64,000 nucleotides of DNA. Source: an uncultured Cohaesibacter sp. (lineage in GTDB: Bacteria > Pseudomonadota > Alphaproteobacteria > Rhizobiales > Cohaesibacteraceae). The stretch's first letter is position 1, and each line of letters opens with the position of its first letter. The notes beneath the pieces were generated by a model that was not told the DNA's origin, did not search any database, and was given only the letters and a program-made list of their open reading frames with translations. The stretch spans positions 868,001-932,000 of the forward strand of contig NZ_OY782763.1 in NCBI RefSeq assembly GCF_963678225.1. Direction: 5' to 3'. Positions 1 to 9,460 of this stretch are shown here, in pieces. The position numbers were made by a program, and so were the translations under genes.

Positions 1-70
1 CAAGTATGGCTACAAATAAGCCCGGCTTTCGCATACGCGAAGTCTGAGCTTGCCAGCTTGAGGCACAGGA

Positions 71-100
71 GAAAGCCCCTCAATGAGGGGCTTTCTTTTT
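71..100 (+). terminator. Intrinsic terminator of a gene left of the window
   Basis: A 10-bp perfect stem (GAAAGCCCCT paired with AGGGGCTTTC) with a 5-nt loop is followed by a run of T. In the first bases one frame reads K-Y-G-Y-K-stop (2-19), which may be the end of the upstream gene, but this is too short to name. The hairpin lies about 125 bp before the P1 peptidase gene. Confidence 0.75.
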
Positions 101-224
101 GCCCTTTTCTTGACCTTTCTTCCGGGCATCCCATTTGCGCCCTTTCCATGGCAAGGCTTAAGCGCCTATAGTGCCCTGATCGCCCTTCCCTCACCCGCCC
201 CAGACACGAATTCCGGACGGCTCA

Positions 225-1232
225 ATGAAGAATCTCATCACAGACATCGACGGCATTCTGGTTGGCAGTGCAACCGATGAAACCCTGAAATCAGGCACAA
301 CGACGCTGATCTGCGAAGAGCCGATGGTCGCCTCCTATGCCGTTTTGGGTGGCGCACCGGGCACTCGCGACACAGATCTGTTGGCGCCCGACCAGACAGT
401 GGAGCGCATTGATGCACTGACCCTTTCTGGAGGTTCAGCCTTCGGGCTGGATGCTGCTGGCGGCGTGCAGGCTCTTCTAAAGGAACAGGGACGCGGCTTT
501 GTGGTCGGCCCTGTGAGCGTACCGATCGTTCCGGCTGCGATTCTGTTCGATTTGGCCAATGGCGGCGACAAGAACTGGGGACAGAAAAGCCCCTACTGGG
601 ATTTGGGTTGGCAGGCGGCCGAACAAGCCTCAAGCGACTTTGCGCTTGGTAGCCATGGCGCAGGATCCGGTGCCCTGATTGCAGGCCTCAAGGGTGGCTT
701 GGGCTCGGCATCCATGCGCACGGCCTCCGGAATCACCATTGGCGCTCTGGTTGCGGTCAATGCTCTGGGACAGGCCACTATGGGCGATAGCCCCAATTTC
801 TGGGCAGCTCCCTTCGAACAGAACGAAGAGTTCGGCGGCCTGGGCCTGCCAGTCGCAATGCCTCATGATGTGGCACAGCCCAAAACCAAGATGGACTCCA
901 TGCAGGAGGCACGAGGCCAGAACAGCAACACCACCATCGGCATCATCGCCACGGATGCGCGCCTAACCAAGGCCGCGGCAAGGCGACTCGCCATCATGGC
1001 CCATGACGGGTTTGCCCGAGCGCTCTGGCCCTCACATACGCCGATGGATGGCGATTTGATCTTTGCCCTGTCCACAGGAGCCAAGGACTTGCCCGACAAT
1101 GATAGGGCATTCATAGAACTTGGTGCTCACGCAGCCGCAACAATGGCCCGCGCCATCGCCCGCGGCATCTATGAAGCGCAGCCCAGAGCCAATGACATCT
1201 TTCCGACTTGGCAACAGAAATTCGGAAAGTGA
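225..1232 (+). CDS. P1 family (DmpA/NylC-like) N-terminal nucleophile aminopeptidase or amidase
   Basis: The 335-residue protein has the features of the P1/S58 peptidase family: an N-terminal segment with GGAPGTRDTDLL (42-53), the glycine-rich LSGGSAFGLDAAGG (67-80), SHGAGSGA (143-150) and the self-cleavage region around N235-T236-T237 in NTTIGIIATDA. Members are made as one chain and cut before a Ser or Thr that becomes the nucleophile; some are D- or beta-aminopeptidases and others hydrolyse nylon oligomers. The substrate here cannot be told. There is no signal peptide, so it is probably cytoplasmic. It is followed by an Lrp-type regulator under its own promoter, so it seems to be a single-gene unit. 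Confidence 0.85.
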   Translation: MKNLITDIDGILVGSATDETLKSGTTTLICEEPMVASYAVLGGAPGTRDTDLLAPDQTVERIDALTLSGGSAFGLDAAGGVQALLKEQGRGFVVGPVSVPIVPAAILFDLANGGDKNWGQKSPYWDLGWQAAEQASSDFALGSHGAGSGALIAGLKGGLGSASMRTASGITIGALVAVNALGQATMGDSPNFWAAPFEQNEEFGGLGLPVAMPHDVAQPKTKMDSMQEARGQNSNTTIGIIATDARLTKAAARRLAIMAHDGFARALWPSHTPMDGDLIFALSTGAKDLPDNDRAFIELGAHAAATMARAIARGIYEAQPRANDIFPTWQQKFGK

Positions 1233-1342
1233 GCAGAACGCGCCTCTTAGCTTATTGAAATTCAATACCATTTCCAAGCCACTCAAAGCGCCCCTTCCAT
1301 CATGGCTTCACGCACATCTGTCAAAACAGATTTTTCCCCTTT

Positions 1343-1370
1343 TTGACAGTTCAACCAAAATTGATATATA
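1343..1370 (+). promoter_or_regulatory. Sigma-70-like promoter of the Lrp/AsnC gene
   Basis: A perfect TTGACA (1343-1348) is followed after 16 nt by TATATA (1365-1370), about 55 bp upstream of the regulator start. The surrounding AT-rich sequence fits a housekeeping promoter. No experiment supports it. Confidence 0.55.
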
Positions 1371-1426
1371 CAAACCCTTATTTTATGGGTAGCTTTTGGA
1401 AGAATTTCTTCTCAAGTGAGTAAAAA

Positions 1427-1900
1427 ATGGAAAAATTGGCACTCGATTCCGGAGACATCCGGATTCTGAAAGTTCTACAGGACGACGCATCGCTTTCCAT
1501 TGCGGAAATTGCGAAGCAGTCAGGCATGTCCCAGACCCCCTGCTGGCGCAGGATCAAAAAACTCAAAGAGAGCGGCGTTCTCAAGCAGATTACCGCCATC
1601 GTCGACCGCGAAGCTGTCGGACTTGGTTTTGTCTCCTATGCCTTTGTCAAGCTGACAGTGCCCAGCCGCACAAATATGGAAGAATTCGACCGCCTCACCA
1701 AAGCCTGGCCGGAAGTGGTTATTTGCGAGCGCATAACCGGCGCCGTAGACTATATGGTCAAGGTTGTGACCGAGGACATCAAATCCTACGACAATTTCCT
1801 GCGCAACAAGCTGCTGAATTCCGAGCTGGTGTCCGATGTACAGTCGCGCATTGTCGTTTCCACTGTCAAGGATACTGCCTCTCTCCCACTCACCGAGTAG
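1427..1900 (+). CDS. Lrp/AsnC family transcriptional regulator
   Basis: This 157-residue protein has the usual two-domain layout. An N-terminal winged helix-turn-helix (about 8-55; LSIAEIAKQSGMSQTPCWRR) is followed by an Lrp-type RAM ligand-binding domain (about 65-145) with GFVSYAFVKLTV and ERITGAVDYMVKVV. Such proteins form octamers or dimers and respond to amino acids. It lies alone between the P1 peptidase and rpe on the same strand. The effector and targets are not evident from position. A consensus-like promoter precedes it. Confidence 0.93.
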   Translation: MEKLALDSGDIRILKVLQDDASLSIAEIAKQSGMSQTPCWRRIKKLKESGVLKQITAIVDREAVGLGFVSYAFVKLTVPSRTNMEEFDRLTKAWPEVVICERITGAVDYMVKVVTEDIKSYDNFLRNKLLNSELVSDVQSRIVVSTVKDTASLPLTE

Positions 1901-2173
1901 GACGCCGGAGATACGGCTTCCTCGGAACGACGCAATCATCCGTCTTTCGTCGGCCTCCTTTGCGTTGTGCCGCGCCTAGCTCCGTGGGGGGTCCTTTTCC
2001 TGCGCGCCTACTTTTTCCGGAAACTGCAAAAATGCGATGGCGCAGGCCAGCCTCTGACCTTTGCAAAAATCTGAGGTAAGCATAGCCAACATCTCCGGCT
2101 CTCTGCTTGCCCATATGAGCACAATGTGCTACCGCGTGGGCATCATTCAGATTATTCAAGGACAGCAGACATC

Positions 2174-2851
<678 letters not shown>

Positions 2852-2910
2852 TTTTCAATCACGCGCTGCTCCCGAAAGCGCGCTTCACCTATCAAGAACA
2901 GGCCAACGAC

Positions 2911-4233
2911 ATGATCCCACGTTACTCCCGTTCCGAGATGACCGATATCTGGTCTCCGGAAACCAAATTCCGCATCTGGTTCGAAATCGAAGCTCATGCA
3001 TGCGATGCGCTAGCAAAGCTGGGTGTTATCCCGGAAAGCGCAGCAAAGACCATTTGGGAAAAGGGTGGCGCTGCCAAATTCGACATTGACCGCATCGACG
3101 AGATCGAGCGCGAGACCAAGCATGACGTGATCGCATTCCTCACGCATCTGGCAGAGTTCATCGGACCGGATTCCCGGTTCGTGCATCAGGGCATGACTTC
3201 GTCGGACGTGCTGGACACCTGCTTCAACGTCCAGCTGACCCGCGCCGCAGATCTGCTACTGGCTGATATCGACAAGCTGCTGGATGCCATCAAGCGGCGC
3301 GCAATGGAGCATAAGGACACCGTCTGCATCGGCCGCTCCCATGGTATCCATGCCGAGCCGGTTACCTTTGGCCTCAAGATGGCTGAAGCCTATGCCGAGT
3401 TTGATCGCTGCAAAAAGCGCTTGATCGCTGCGCGTGAAGAAATCGCCACCTGCGCCATTTCCGGCGCTGTGGGCACCTTTGCCAACATCGACCCGAGCGT
3501 GGAAGAACATGTGGCAGAAGCCATGGGCCTCTCTGCCGAGCCGGTATCCACTCAGGTCATCCCGCGTGACCGTCATGCGATGTTCTTTGCAACGCTGGGC
3601 GTCGTCGCTTCTTCCGTTGAGCGCGTCGCAACCGAAATCCGCCACCTGCAGCGCACAGAAGTTCTGGAAGCCGAGGAGTTCTTCTCCAAAGGCCAGAAGG
3701 GCTCTTCTGCCATGCCGCACAAGCGCAACCCGATCCTTACGGAAAACCTCACAGGTCTGGCGCGCATTGTCCGCTCGTCGGTTACGCCTGCGCTGGAAAA
3801 TGTCGCTCTCTGGCATGAGCGTGACATCTCTCACTCCTCCGTAGAGCGCATGATCGGCCCTGACGCTACTGTTACGCTCGATTTTGCTCTGGTGCGTCTG
3901 ACCAATGTCATCGACAAGCTTCTGGTCTATCCGGAGCGTATGGTTGGCAACATGGATCGCCTTGGTGGCCTCGTCCACTCCCAGCGCATTCTGCTCGCTC
4001 TGACACAGGCTGGCTCTTCGCGCGAAGACGCCTACCGTCTCGTTCAGCGCAACGCCATGAAGGTCTGGGAAAGCTACCATCACGCTGGCACTGCCGAAGT
4101 CGATTTCCTCACTGAGCTCTTGAATGACGCCGATGTGCGCCAATATCTCTCTGAAGATGAAATCAAAAACCGCTTCGATCTGGGATATCACACCAAGAAT
4201 GTCGATGTGATCTTCAAACGCGTCTTCGGTTAA
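2911..4233 (+). CDS. purB: Adenylosuccinate lyase
   Basis: PurB acts twice in purine synthesis, splitting fumarate from SAICAR and from adenylosuccinate. At 440 residues it is of normal length for the fumarase/aspartase superfamily. The family signature SSAMPHKRNP is at 265-274, with the mobile-loop serines, and the catalytic histidine region GRSHGIHAEP at 141-150. TSSDVLDT (96-103) is the second substrate loop. It lies between rpe and a small hydrolase gene. The other de novo purine genes of the window begin 3 kb downstream. Confidence 0.97.
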   Translation: MIPRYSRSEMTDIWSPETKFRIWFEIEAHACDALAKLGVIPESAAKTIWEKGGAAKFDIDRIDEIERETKHDVIAFLTHLAEFIGPDSRFVHQGMTSSDVLDTCFNVQLTRAADLLLADIDKLLDAIKRRAMEHKDTVCIGRSHGIHAEPVTFGLKMAEAYAEFDRCKKRLIAAREEIATCAISGAVGTFANIDPSVEEHVAEAMGLSAEPVSTQVIPRDRHAMFFATLGVVASSVERVATEIRHLQRTEVLEAEEFFSKGQKGSSAMPHKRNPILTENLTGLARIVRSSVTPALENVALWHERDISHSSVERMIGPDATVTLDFALVRLTNVIDKLLVYPERMVGNMDRLGGLVHSQRILLALTQAGSSREDAYRLVQRNAMKVWESYHHAGTAEVDFLTELLNDADVRQYLSEDEIKNRFDLGYHTKNVDVIFKRVFG

Positions 4234-4271
4234 GACAGACGCGATCGCAAGCGCGAAAGAAAGGCAATCAA

Positions 4272-4826
4272 ATGAAGGCGTCTGAAGCAGACATTTTCAT
4301 TATTCCCGGGCTGGACAATTCCGGCCCGGACCATTGGCAATCCCGCTGGGAAGACAAGATCAAGTCTGCCCGCCGCATTGAGCAGGAAGATTGGGCCAAC
4401 CCGCAAATGGAAAGCTGGGTTAGCCGGATCATTGCCGATGTGGAGCAGGCAAAGCGCCCTGCGGTGCTCGTAGCCCATTCACTTGGGGTCGTGGCAACCG
4501 TCAAGGCCGCCGCCGCCATTGCTCCGGGTATCGTCAAGGGAGCCTTTCTGGTCGGCATGCCTAATGTCGAGAGCGACGATCATGTTCCCGGCCATATTCG
4601 CCACTTTGCGCCTATACCGGAAGAGCCCCTGCCCTTCCCGTCCATTCTTGTCGCTTCGCGCAGTGACCCTTACTGCGCATTTGAAACGGCAGAGCATTTT
4701 GGACGCAAATGGGGCTCGACATTCGTTGACGCCGGGGAAACCGGCCATATCAACGAACATAGCGGACAAGGCCCGTGGCCCGAAGGCCTGATGACCTTCG
4801 CCAATTTCATGAGCCAACTCGCCTGA
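4272..4826 (+). CDS. RBBP9/YdeN-like serine alpha/beta hydrolase
   Basis: The 184-residue protein matches the small RBBP9/YdeN hydrolase family, which keeps a compact alpha/beta fold. The opening IIPGLDNSGPDHWQSRWE (10-27) is characteristic. The likely catalytic triad is S70 in AHSLG, D132 in SRSDPYC and H159 in GHIN. Natural substrates of this family are poorly known. It starts 38 bp after purB on the same strand, so it may be read from the same message, and is closed by the hairpin at 4874. Confidence 0.85.
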   Translation: MKASEADIFIIPGLDNSGPDHWQSRWEDKIKSARRIEQEDWANPQMESWVSRIIADVEQAKRPAVLVAHSLGVVATVKAAAAIAPGIVKGAFLVGMPNVESDDHVPGHIRHFAPIPEEPLPFPSILVASRSDPYCAFETAEHFGRKWGSTFVDAGETGHINEHSGQGPWPEGLMTFANFMSQLA

Positions 4827-4873
4827 TCTGGCATAGCCAAGGCAACCGCGATCTTTAACATGAGTCACAAAAG

Positions 4874-4904
4874 AAAAGGCCTGACACAGTCAGGCCTTTT
4901 TCCT
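4874..4904. terminator. Bidirectional intrinsic terminator
   Basis: AAAAGGCCTGA pairs perfectly with TCAGGCCTTTT across a 5-nt loop, with T runs on the plus side and A runs on the other. It lies between the convergent hydrolase gene and the small membrane protein gene. Confidence 0.85.
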
Positions 4905-4953
4905 GTTCGTAGCCTTTTCATTCAGCTTCCATAAAGGCAAATTGTCCCCACCT

Positions 4954-5175
4954 TCAAACGGAAGCTGCAGGTCCTTTAGATGAAATCAGCGCATCAATGC
5001 GCTTGGCAACGAACCACGACACCGGCAAAGCCAGCACCGCCCCAGCGATAACAAACACCAACAAGAAGCCCGCATTGATCGACAGCGTCCCGGACATGGT
5101 CAATGGAACGAGCGCAAAGATCCCCGCAAGAGTTGGCGCGATGATGATGTAGAAGAGTGCCACAAGTCTGAACAT
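4954..5175 (-). CDS. Small two-helix membrane protein, unknown function
   Basis: The 73-residue product has two hydrophobic helices (about 4-27 and 33-59) separated by a short polar turn, and a charged C-terminal end (KRIDALISSKG). I do not recognise a family with certainty. It resembles short CTP-like or DUF-type inner-membrane proteins common in Rhizobiales. It stands alone: the plus-strand hydrolase converges on it and an HpaI-type gene lies upstream. An Irr-box-like sequence lies 130 bp before its start. Confidence 0.7.
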   Translation of the reverse strand: MFRLVALFYIIIAPTLAGIFALVPLTMSGTLSINAGFLLVFVIAGAVLALPVSWFVAKRIDALISSKGPAASV

Positions 5176-5304
5176 TGAAATCCCCCGGCCAATAAATGCG
5201 CAACAAACCAGCCTCCTCCGGCTGTTGCATCGGTCGTACCCTTAGGACAGAATGATTTCAAACCTTCAAACATTCGATGATTTGGATCAATAATGTGGTA
5301 TTTA

Positions 5305-5321
5305 TTTAGCTTGATTCTAAA
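5305..5321. promoter_or_regulatory. Possible Irr (ICE-like) operator
   Basis: TTTAGCTTGATTCTAAA agrees at 12 of 14 fixed positions with the palindrome TTTAGAA-N3-TTCTAAA that is seen perfectly before mbfA in this window. It lies upstream of the small membrane protein gene and downstream of the aldolase gene. The region is AT-rich, so chance is possible. Confidence 0.3.
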
Positions 5322-5331
5322 GTAGAAGAGA

Positions 5332-5358
5332 GAGATCTGCAGCCCTGTTGCAGATCTC
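5332..5358 (-). terminator. Hairpin downstream of the HpaI-type aldolase gene
   Basis: A perfect 10-bp stem (GAGATCTGCA paired with TGCAGATCTC) with a 7-nt loop lies 38 bp past the aldolase stop. Read on the minus strand it is followed by a T-rich stretch, so a terminator is the simplest reading. Confidence 0.5.
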
Positions 5359-5396
5359 CAACATTATTGCAGTGCAGTTTGCGAAGGCTAAGAAAC

Positions 5397-6182
5397 CTAG
5401 AGCTTCAAGGCCTCAGCCACCTGCTGCATGCCCGCAGCGAGATAGCCACTGTCGCTGCCAACAGCAACAAGATTGTAGCCAAATCCGGCGTAGCGTTTGG
5501 CATAATCAGTATTGAAGGCATAGATGCCAGAGAGCTTTCCTGCTGCGTCAGCCTTCTGGGCAACCATCTCATAGGCCGCATTCGCCAAATCACAATCCAT
5601 ATCCACTCGTGCACCCTTCAGAAGTGTCAGCGAAAGATCCGCCGGGCCGACAAACACCCCATCAAGCCCTTCAACCGCGAGAATTGCATCAAGATTATCC
5701 AGCGCCTGCTGGGTTTCTATCATGGCAAAGACAACACACGCCTCATTGGCCGCTTTCACATAGTCCGGCGCATCCATGCCATAAAGAGCACACGCCCCGA
5801 CCGGTGAAAAGCTCCGTTGTCCGATAGGAGGGTATTTCGCCGCATCAACCAACGCCTTGGCTTCTTCAGCCGAGTTGATCATGGGGGCGACAATGCCCTG
5901 CGCGCCGAAATCCAGCGCACGCGACACAAAGGCAAAATCAGCAACGGGAATACGCAGAAGCGGCGCTTTGCCAGCCTGTGCAATTGCGATAGTCATGGCC
6001 TGAGATTGCGCGAAATCCATAAGACCGTGCTGGCAGTCGATCAACAGCGCATCGAAGGGGCCAGAGGCAACCGCCCGCGCCACCAACGGGTCGGGAAACA
6101 GGCTCCAGCCGCTATAAACAGGAGTACCGCTCTGCTTGGCATTTTGCAGAGCTAACGACAGACTGCCGAATGTGGATGACAT
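5397..6182 (-). CDS. HpcH/HpaI family class II aldolase
   Basis: The 261-residue TIM barrel belongs to the HpcH/HpaI family of metal-dependent pyruvate-type aldolases, such as 4-hydroxy-2-oxoheptanedioate aldolase. Visible signatures are LLIDCQHGLMD with the catalytic His, LLRIPVAD with the catalytic Arg, YPPIGQRSFSP, and MIETQQALDNLDAIL with GVFVGPADLSLTL, which hold the metal-binding Glu and Asp. The physiological substrate is not indicated, since no hydroxyphenylacetate genes are near. It appears to be a single-gene unit. Confidence 0.88.
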   Translation of the reverse strand: MSSTFGSLSLALQNAKQSGTPVYSGWSLFPDPLVARAVASGPFDALLIDCQHGLMDFAQSQAMTIAIAQAGKAPLLRIPVADFAFVSRALDFGAQGIVAPMINSAEEAKALVDAAKYPPIGQRSFSPVGACALYGMDAPDYVKAANEACVVFAMIETQQALDNLDAILAVEGLDGVFVGPADLSLTLLKGARVDMDCDLANAAYEMVAQKADAAGKLSGIYAFNTDYAKRYAGFGYNLVAVGSDSGYLAAGMQQVAEALKL

Positions 6183-6377
6183 GAAATTCTCCGGAATGAT
6201 TATGATAAGTCAAACAGTTAACACTTTTCGATATCATTTGCTCTTACGCCACACCGGGCTTAAGCGCAATGAGACATGCAGACTGTTTGCCTTTATTCCA
6301 GCTATCCCGAAGACAACTCATTGGCCGATGCATCAAAACGGACAACACCAAGTCCGCTCATACATCCGCACCCGATA

Positions 6378-6701
6378 TCAGGCGCTTGCAGTGACCTCCC
6401 CAAGAGCAATGGACATGAAATGACTTAGTTTCTGACGGATGCGATGTTCGGACCAAGGCATGCCATGGTTGCGAAAATCCTCCAGAATGCGATGGACGAC
6501 ATCGTCATCATCTGAGACCTTCAAGCTGTTGCGGATCATGAGATCGGCATATTTTGCGGCCTCTTCTTCGACAAAGCCAAGCTTGTCGGCAGCCCAATGA
6601 GCGATCAGCTTGTTGCGACGGGCCGTCGCCCTGAAAATGACCTCCTGGTCATGAGCGAATTTTGCCTCATAGCCAAATTCTCTATTGTCAAACGTGGTCA
6701 T
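6378..6701 (-). CDS. DUF1476 protein, F1Fo-ATPase inhibitor zeta subunit family
   Basis: The 107-residue protein belongs to DUF1476. In Paracoccus its member is the zeta subunit that blocks ATP hydrolysis by the F1Fo-ATP synthase. The opening MTTFDNREFGYEAKFAHD and the helical remainder with FRATARRNKLIAHWAADKLG are typical. The start at 6701 is chosen because GAGGAGGGG lies just upstream on the minus strand; a 9-residue upstream extension is less likely. It diverges from purC across 622 bp, an arrangement often seen in alphaproteobacteria. The physiological link between it and purine synthesis is an inference. Confidence 0.9.
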   Translation of the reverse strand: MTTFDNREFGYEAKFAHDQEVIFRATARRNKLIAHWAADKLGFVEEEAAKYADLMIRNSLKVSDDDDVVHRILEDFRNHGMPWSEHRIRQKLSHFMSIALGEVTASA

Positions 6702-7323
6702 GGTACCCCTCCTCTTGCTCCTTCCCAACGTGAAAACTGACTAAGACCAATGAGTTTTTTGACAATTGAGGCGGATCAATCATACCAAGACGCCGCCGGT
6801 TCATCCTTGCAATAAAATAAGGACGTTTTCGTAGGTATATTCTACCATAAAATAGAACCAAAACAAAGAAGACCAAAATACAATCGAGTCTCAGCCGTTG
6901 AGCCCAAGGCCGTCATATGGACGCATTTGGTTTTCTTCCCGAGCGCAACTGATGCCACGAAGTCAGCACAGCAAAAAGAATAAGCGAAGAAAGGGAAAAA
7001 TCTTGCCAGAGTCCTATTTCATAGATTGTGTAACCGGCAGGAATTCGCTAATCAGCAGCCTTAGGAAAACACTTTGCAGCTAGAAAATTTGGTAAATATC
7101 CCAAGCTTGGTCCGGACCTTCTTCAAATAGGATATAGTGGGCCAGCAGAGGGCCTGATTCTTATCGCGCAGGATGCCACCTCCCCAGAGAAAGCACTGCA
7201 CCTTGGGAACCACGTGCCGCAGAAAGAAGACTTTCAGAAAGCCCATTTGGAACACCGTTCTGTGTTGGGCTTTATACCCCTTAAAACCGCCCCTCGCGGG
7301 CAAAACTGAATGGTAATACGCTC
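6702..7323. other. Intergenic region between DUF1476 gene and purC
   Basis: This 622-bp divergent spacer has no convincing gene. It must hold both promoters. Close to purC a short hairpin (GCCC-CTC-GCGGGC type, near 7290) lies within the presumed 5' leader of the purine operon. I recognise no known riboswitch. purC itself has only a weak ribosome binding site. Confidence 0.5.
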
Positions 7324-8091
7324 ATGAATCGTCGTCGCAGGATCTACGAAGGAAAGGCAAAAATCCTTTATGAAGGTCCAGAACCAGGAACCTTGATCCA
7401 ACATTTCAAAGACGATGCCACTGCATTCAACAACAAGAAGCACGAAGTCATCGATGGCAAGGGCGTTCTGAACAACCGTATCTCCGAATTCATCTTCACC
7501 GCTTTGAACGATCTGGGCATCCAGACCCACTTCATCAAGCGGATCAACATGCGCGAACAGCTGATCAAGGAATGCGAAATCATTCCTCTGGAAGTCATTG
7601 TGCGCAACGTGGCTGCTGGCTCAATCTCCAAACGCCTCGGTGTTGAAGAAGGCACCCAGCTGCCGCGTTCTGTCATCGAATTCTGCTACAAGAATGACAG
7701 CCTTGATGATCCGCTCGTCTCTGAAGAGCATATCACGGCATTTGGCTGGGCATCTCCGCAGGAAATCGACGACATCATGGCGTTGGCCATTCGCATCAAC
7801 GACTTCCTCTCAGGCATGTTCCGCGCTGTCGGTATTCGACTGGTTGACTTCAAGATTGAATGCGGTCGCTATTTCGAAGGCGACACCATGCGGGTCATTC
7901 TGGCCGACGAGATCTCCCCTGATTCCTGTCGCTTGTGGGACATCGAGTCCAACGACAAGCTCGACAAAGACCGGTTCCGCCGCGAAATGGGCGGCTTGAT
8001 CGAAGCCTATCAGGATGTTGCAAAGCGTCTGGGCATCATGATCGAGAACACCCCCGAGCGTAAGGGCTCCGGCCCGGTTCTAGTGAAATAA
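7324..8091 (+). CDS. purC: Phosphoribosylaminoimidazole-succinocarboxamide synthase (SAICAR synthetase)
   Basis: PurC joins aspartate to CAIR using ATP in step eight of de novo purine synthesis. The 255-residue sequence has the family elements [11 protein letters not shown] (8-18), [21 protein letters not shown] and [14 protein letters not shown], which form the ATP- and CAIR-binding sites. Its length matches the bacterial family. It is the first gene of the purC-purS-purQ-purL set, though a hairpin separates it from purS. Confidence 0.97.
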   Translation: MNRRRRIYEGKAKILYEGPEPGTLIQHFKDDATAFNNKKHEVIDGKGVLNNRISEFIFTALNDLGIQTHFIKRINMREQLIKECEIIPLEVIVRNVAAGSISKRLGVEEGTQLPRSVIEFCYKNDSLDDPLVSEEHITAFGWASPQEIDDIMALAIRINDFLSGMFRAVGIRLVDFKIECGRYFEGDTMRVILADEISPDSCRLWDIESNDKLDKDRFRREMGGLIEAYQDVAKRLGIMIENTPERKGSGPVLVK

Positions 8092-8099
8092 TCATAGAC

Positions 8100-8126
8100 A
8101 AGGCAGGGTGATGAGCCCTGCCTTTT
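8100..8126 (+). terminator. Hairpin between purC and purS
   Basis: AAGGCAGGG pairs with CCCTGCCTT over a 7-nt loop and is followed by a short T run. It may lower, rather than end, transcription into purS, since the following pur genes have no clear promoter of their own. Confidence 0.6.
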
Positions 8127-8178
8127 CCATTGTCTCTTCCCGGTGGGCAAAAGAAGCAAACCGGAAAACAAGGATAGC

Positions 8179-8424
8179 ATGAAGATGAAAGCACGCGTCA
8201 CCGTCACACTGAAAAACGGCGTTCTGGACCCTCAGGGCAAGGCCATTGAAGGCGCTCTTGGTGCATTGGGATTTGACGGCATCGGCTCCGTTCGTCAGGG
8301 CAAGGTGATTGACATCGAGCTGGGCGAAACTGACAAGGCCGCAGCCGAAGCAAAATTGTCCGATATGTGCGAAAAGCTGCTGGCAAACACTGTCATCGAG
8401 AATTACCACATCGACATTCTCTGA
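8179..8424 (+). CDS. purS: Phosphoribosylformylglycinamidine synthase subunit PurS
   Basis: PurS is the small 81-residue structural subunit that bridges PurL and PurQ in the three-part FGAM synthase. The sequence KARVTVTLKNGVLDPQGKAI and the centre LGFDGIGSVRQGKVIDIEL are typical. The start at 8179 follows an AAGGA site and gives the family's usual beginning; an upstream in-frame start would add 12 residues. Its presence agrees with the short form of PurL found here. Confidence 0.95.
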   Translation: MKMKARVTVTLKNGVLDPQGKAIEGALGALGFDGIGSVRQGKVIDIELGETDKAAAEAKLSDMCEKLLANTVIENYHIDIL

Positions 8425-8507
8425 CGGAAGCGTCAACAGGGCATCCTTCGCACCGGTAGCACGGCTCCGGCGTGAAGAGAGACAATCACAGGGAGACACA
8501 GACGCCC

Positions 8508-8726
8508 ATGAGTGAAAGAAACGGACCAGACGAGGCATCGCCTCTTGAGATGTCCCCTTCCGCTCCCGGCGCGCAAGGCCAGCCCCTCAAGGACCAGTCT
8601 GACGGGGCACCTTATGACCCAAAAGAGGAAGCCGCCAAGGCCATCCGCTTCATGGTCATCAAGGCAGCGGTCTTCATCCTGATCCCGGTCGTCGCTTCAG
8701 CCCTAGCCATATTTATCCTCTTGTAA
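8508..8726 (+). CDS. Small single-pass membrane protein in the pur operon, unknown function
   Basis: The 72-residue product has a polar, Pro/Ser-rich N-terminal half and one C-terminal transmembrane helix (about 49-71, [21 protein letters not shown]). The tail-anchored layout implies that the first half is in the cytoplasm. The ATG at 8508 is preceded by a GGGAG site. It lies between purS and purQ, and small membrane genes at this place are known in other Rhizobiales. A role as membrane anchor for purine enzymes would be speculation. Confidence 0.7.
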   Translation: MSERNGPDEASPLEMSPSAPGAQGQPLKDQSDGAPYDPKEEAAKAIRFMVIKAAVFILIPVVASALAIFILL

Positions 8727-8770
8727 CAGGACGCCGCCAGGCATCCCTTTTTCGTCAAGGAGCAGGACAT

Positions 8771-9460
8771 ATGAAAACTGCGATCCTCGTATTCCCCGGA
8801 ACCAACCGTGAGCATGACATGGCTGCCGCCGTGCGCTCCGTTTCCGGCAAAGACCCCATGATGGTCTGGCATGCCGAGACCGAAATCCCTGAAGCCGATC
8901 TGATCATTCTGCCCGGCGGATTTTCCTATGGTGACTATTTGCGCTCCGGCGCCATCGCCGCCCGCTCACCCATCGTGGCCGATCTTTTGGAAAAGGCCAA
9001 GCAGGGCGTTCGCATTCTCGGCGTCTGCAATGGCTTCCAGATTCTCACCGAAACCGGCATTCTGCCCGGAGCCCTGATGCGCAATGCTGGCCTCACCTTC
9101 ATCTGCAAGGAAACCAAGCTGCGCGTTGAGCGTGATGATACCATCTTCACCTCGTCCTACAAAAAAGGTCAGGTTATGCGCTGCCCGGTCGCTCATCATG
9201 ATGGCAACTTTTTTGCCGATGATGACACCCTGAAGATGCTGGAAGACGAAGGCCGTGTCCTGTTCCGCTATTGCGATGCGGCAGGCGAAGCCTCCGCTGA
9301 AGCCAACATCAATGGCTCACGCAACAATATTGCGGGCATCATGAATGCGCGCGGCACCATCCTTGGCATGATGCCACATCCTGAAAACCTGATCGAAGAC
9401 CTGCATGGCGGCCTCGACGGTCGCGGCCTGTTCGAAAGCCTGTTGGAGAAGGTAGCATGA
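8771..9460 (+). CDS. purQ: Phosphoribosylformylglycinamidine synthase glutaminase subunit PurQ
   Basis: PurQ releases ammonia from glutamine and passes it to PurL. The 229-residue class I amidotransferase has C86 as nucleophile in GVCNGFQIL and the completing H203 and E205 in MMPHPEN. The oxyanion region [13 protein letters not shown] is at 46-58. The gene overlaps purL by four bases (ATGA), so the two subunits are translationally coupled. Confidence 0.97.
   Translation: MKTAILVFPGTNREHDMAAAVRSVSGKDPMMVWHAETEIPEADLIILPGGFSYGDYLRSGAIAARSPIVADLLEKAKQGVRILGVCNGFQILTETGILPGALMRNAGLTFICKETKLRVERDDTIFTSSYKKGQVMRCPVAHHDGNFFADDDTLKMLEDEGRVLFRYCDAAGEASAEANINGSRNNIAGIMNARGTILGMMPHPENLIEDLHGGLDGRGLFESLLEKVA

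Noticed and set aside
6840-6870. TTCTACCATAAAATAGAA as a third Irr box
   Set aside because: The arms and spacing do not fit TTTAGAA-N3-TTCTAAA; it is an ordinary short inverted repeat in AT-rich DNA.
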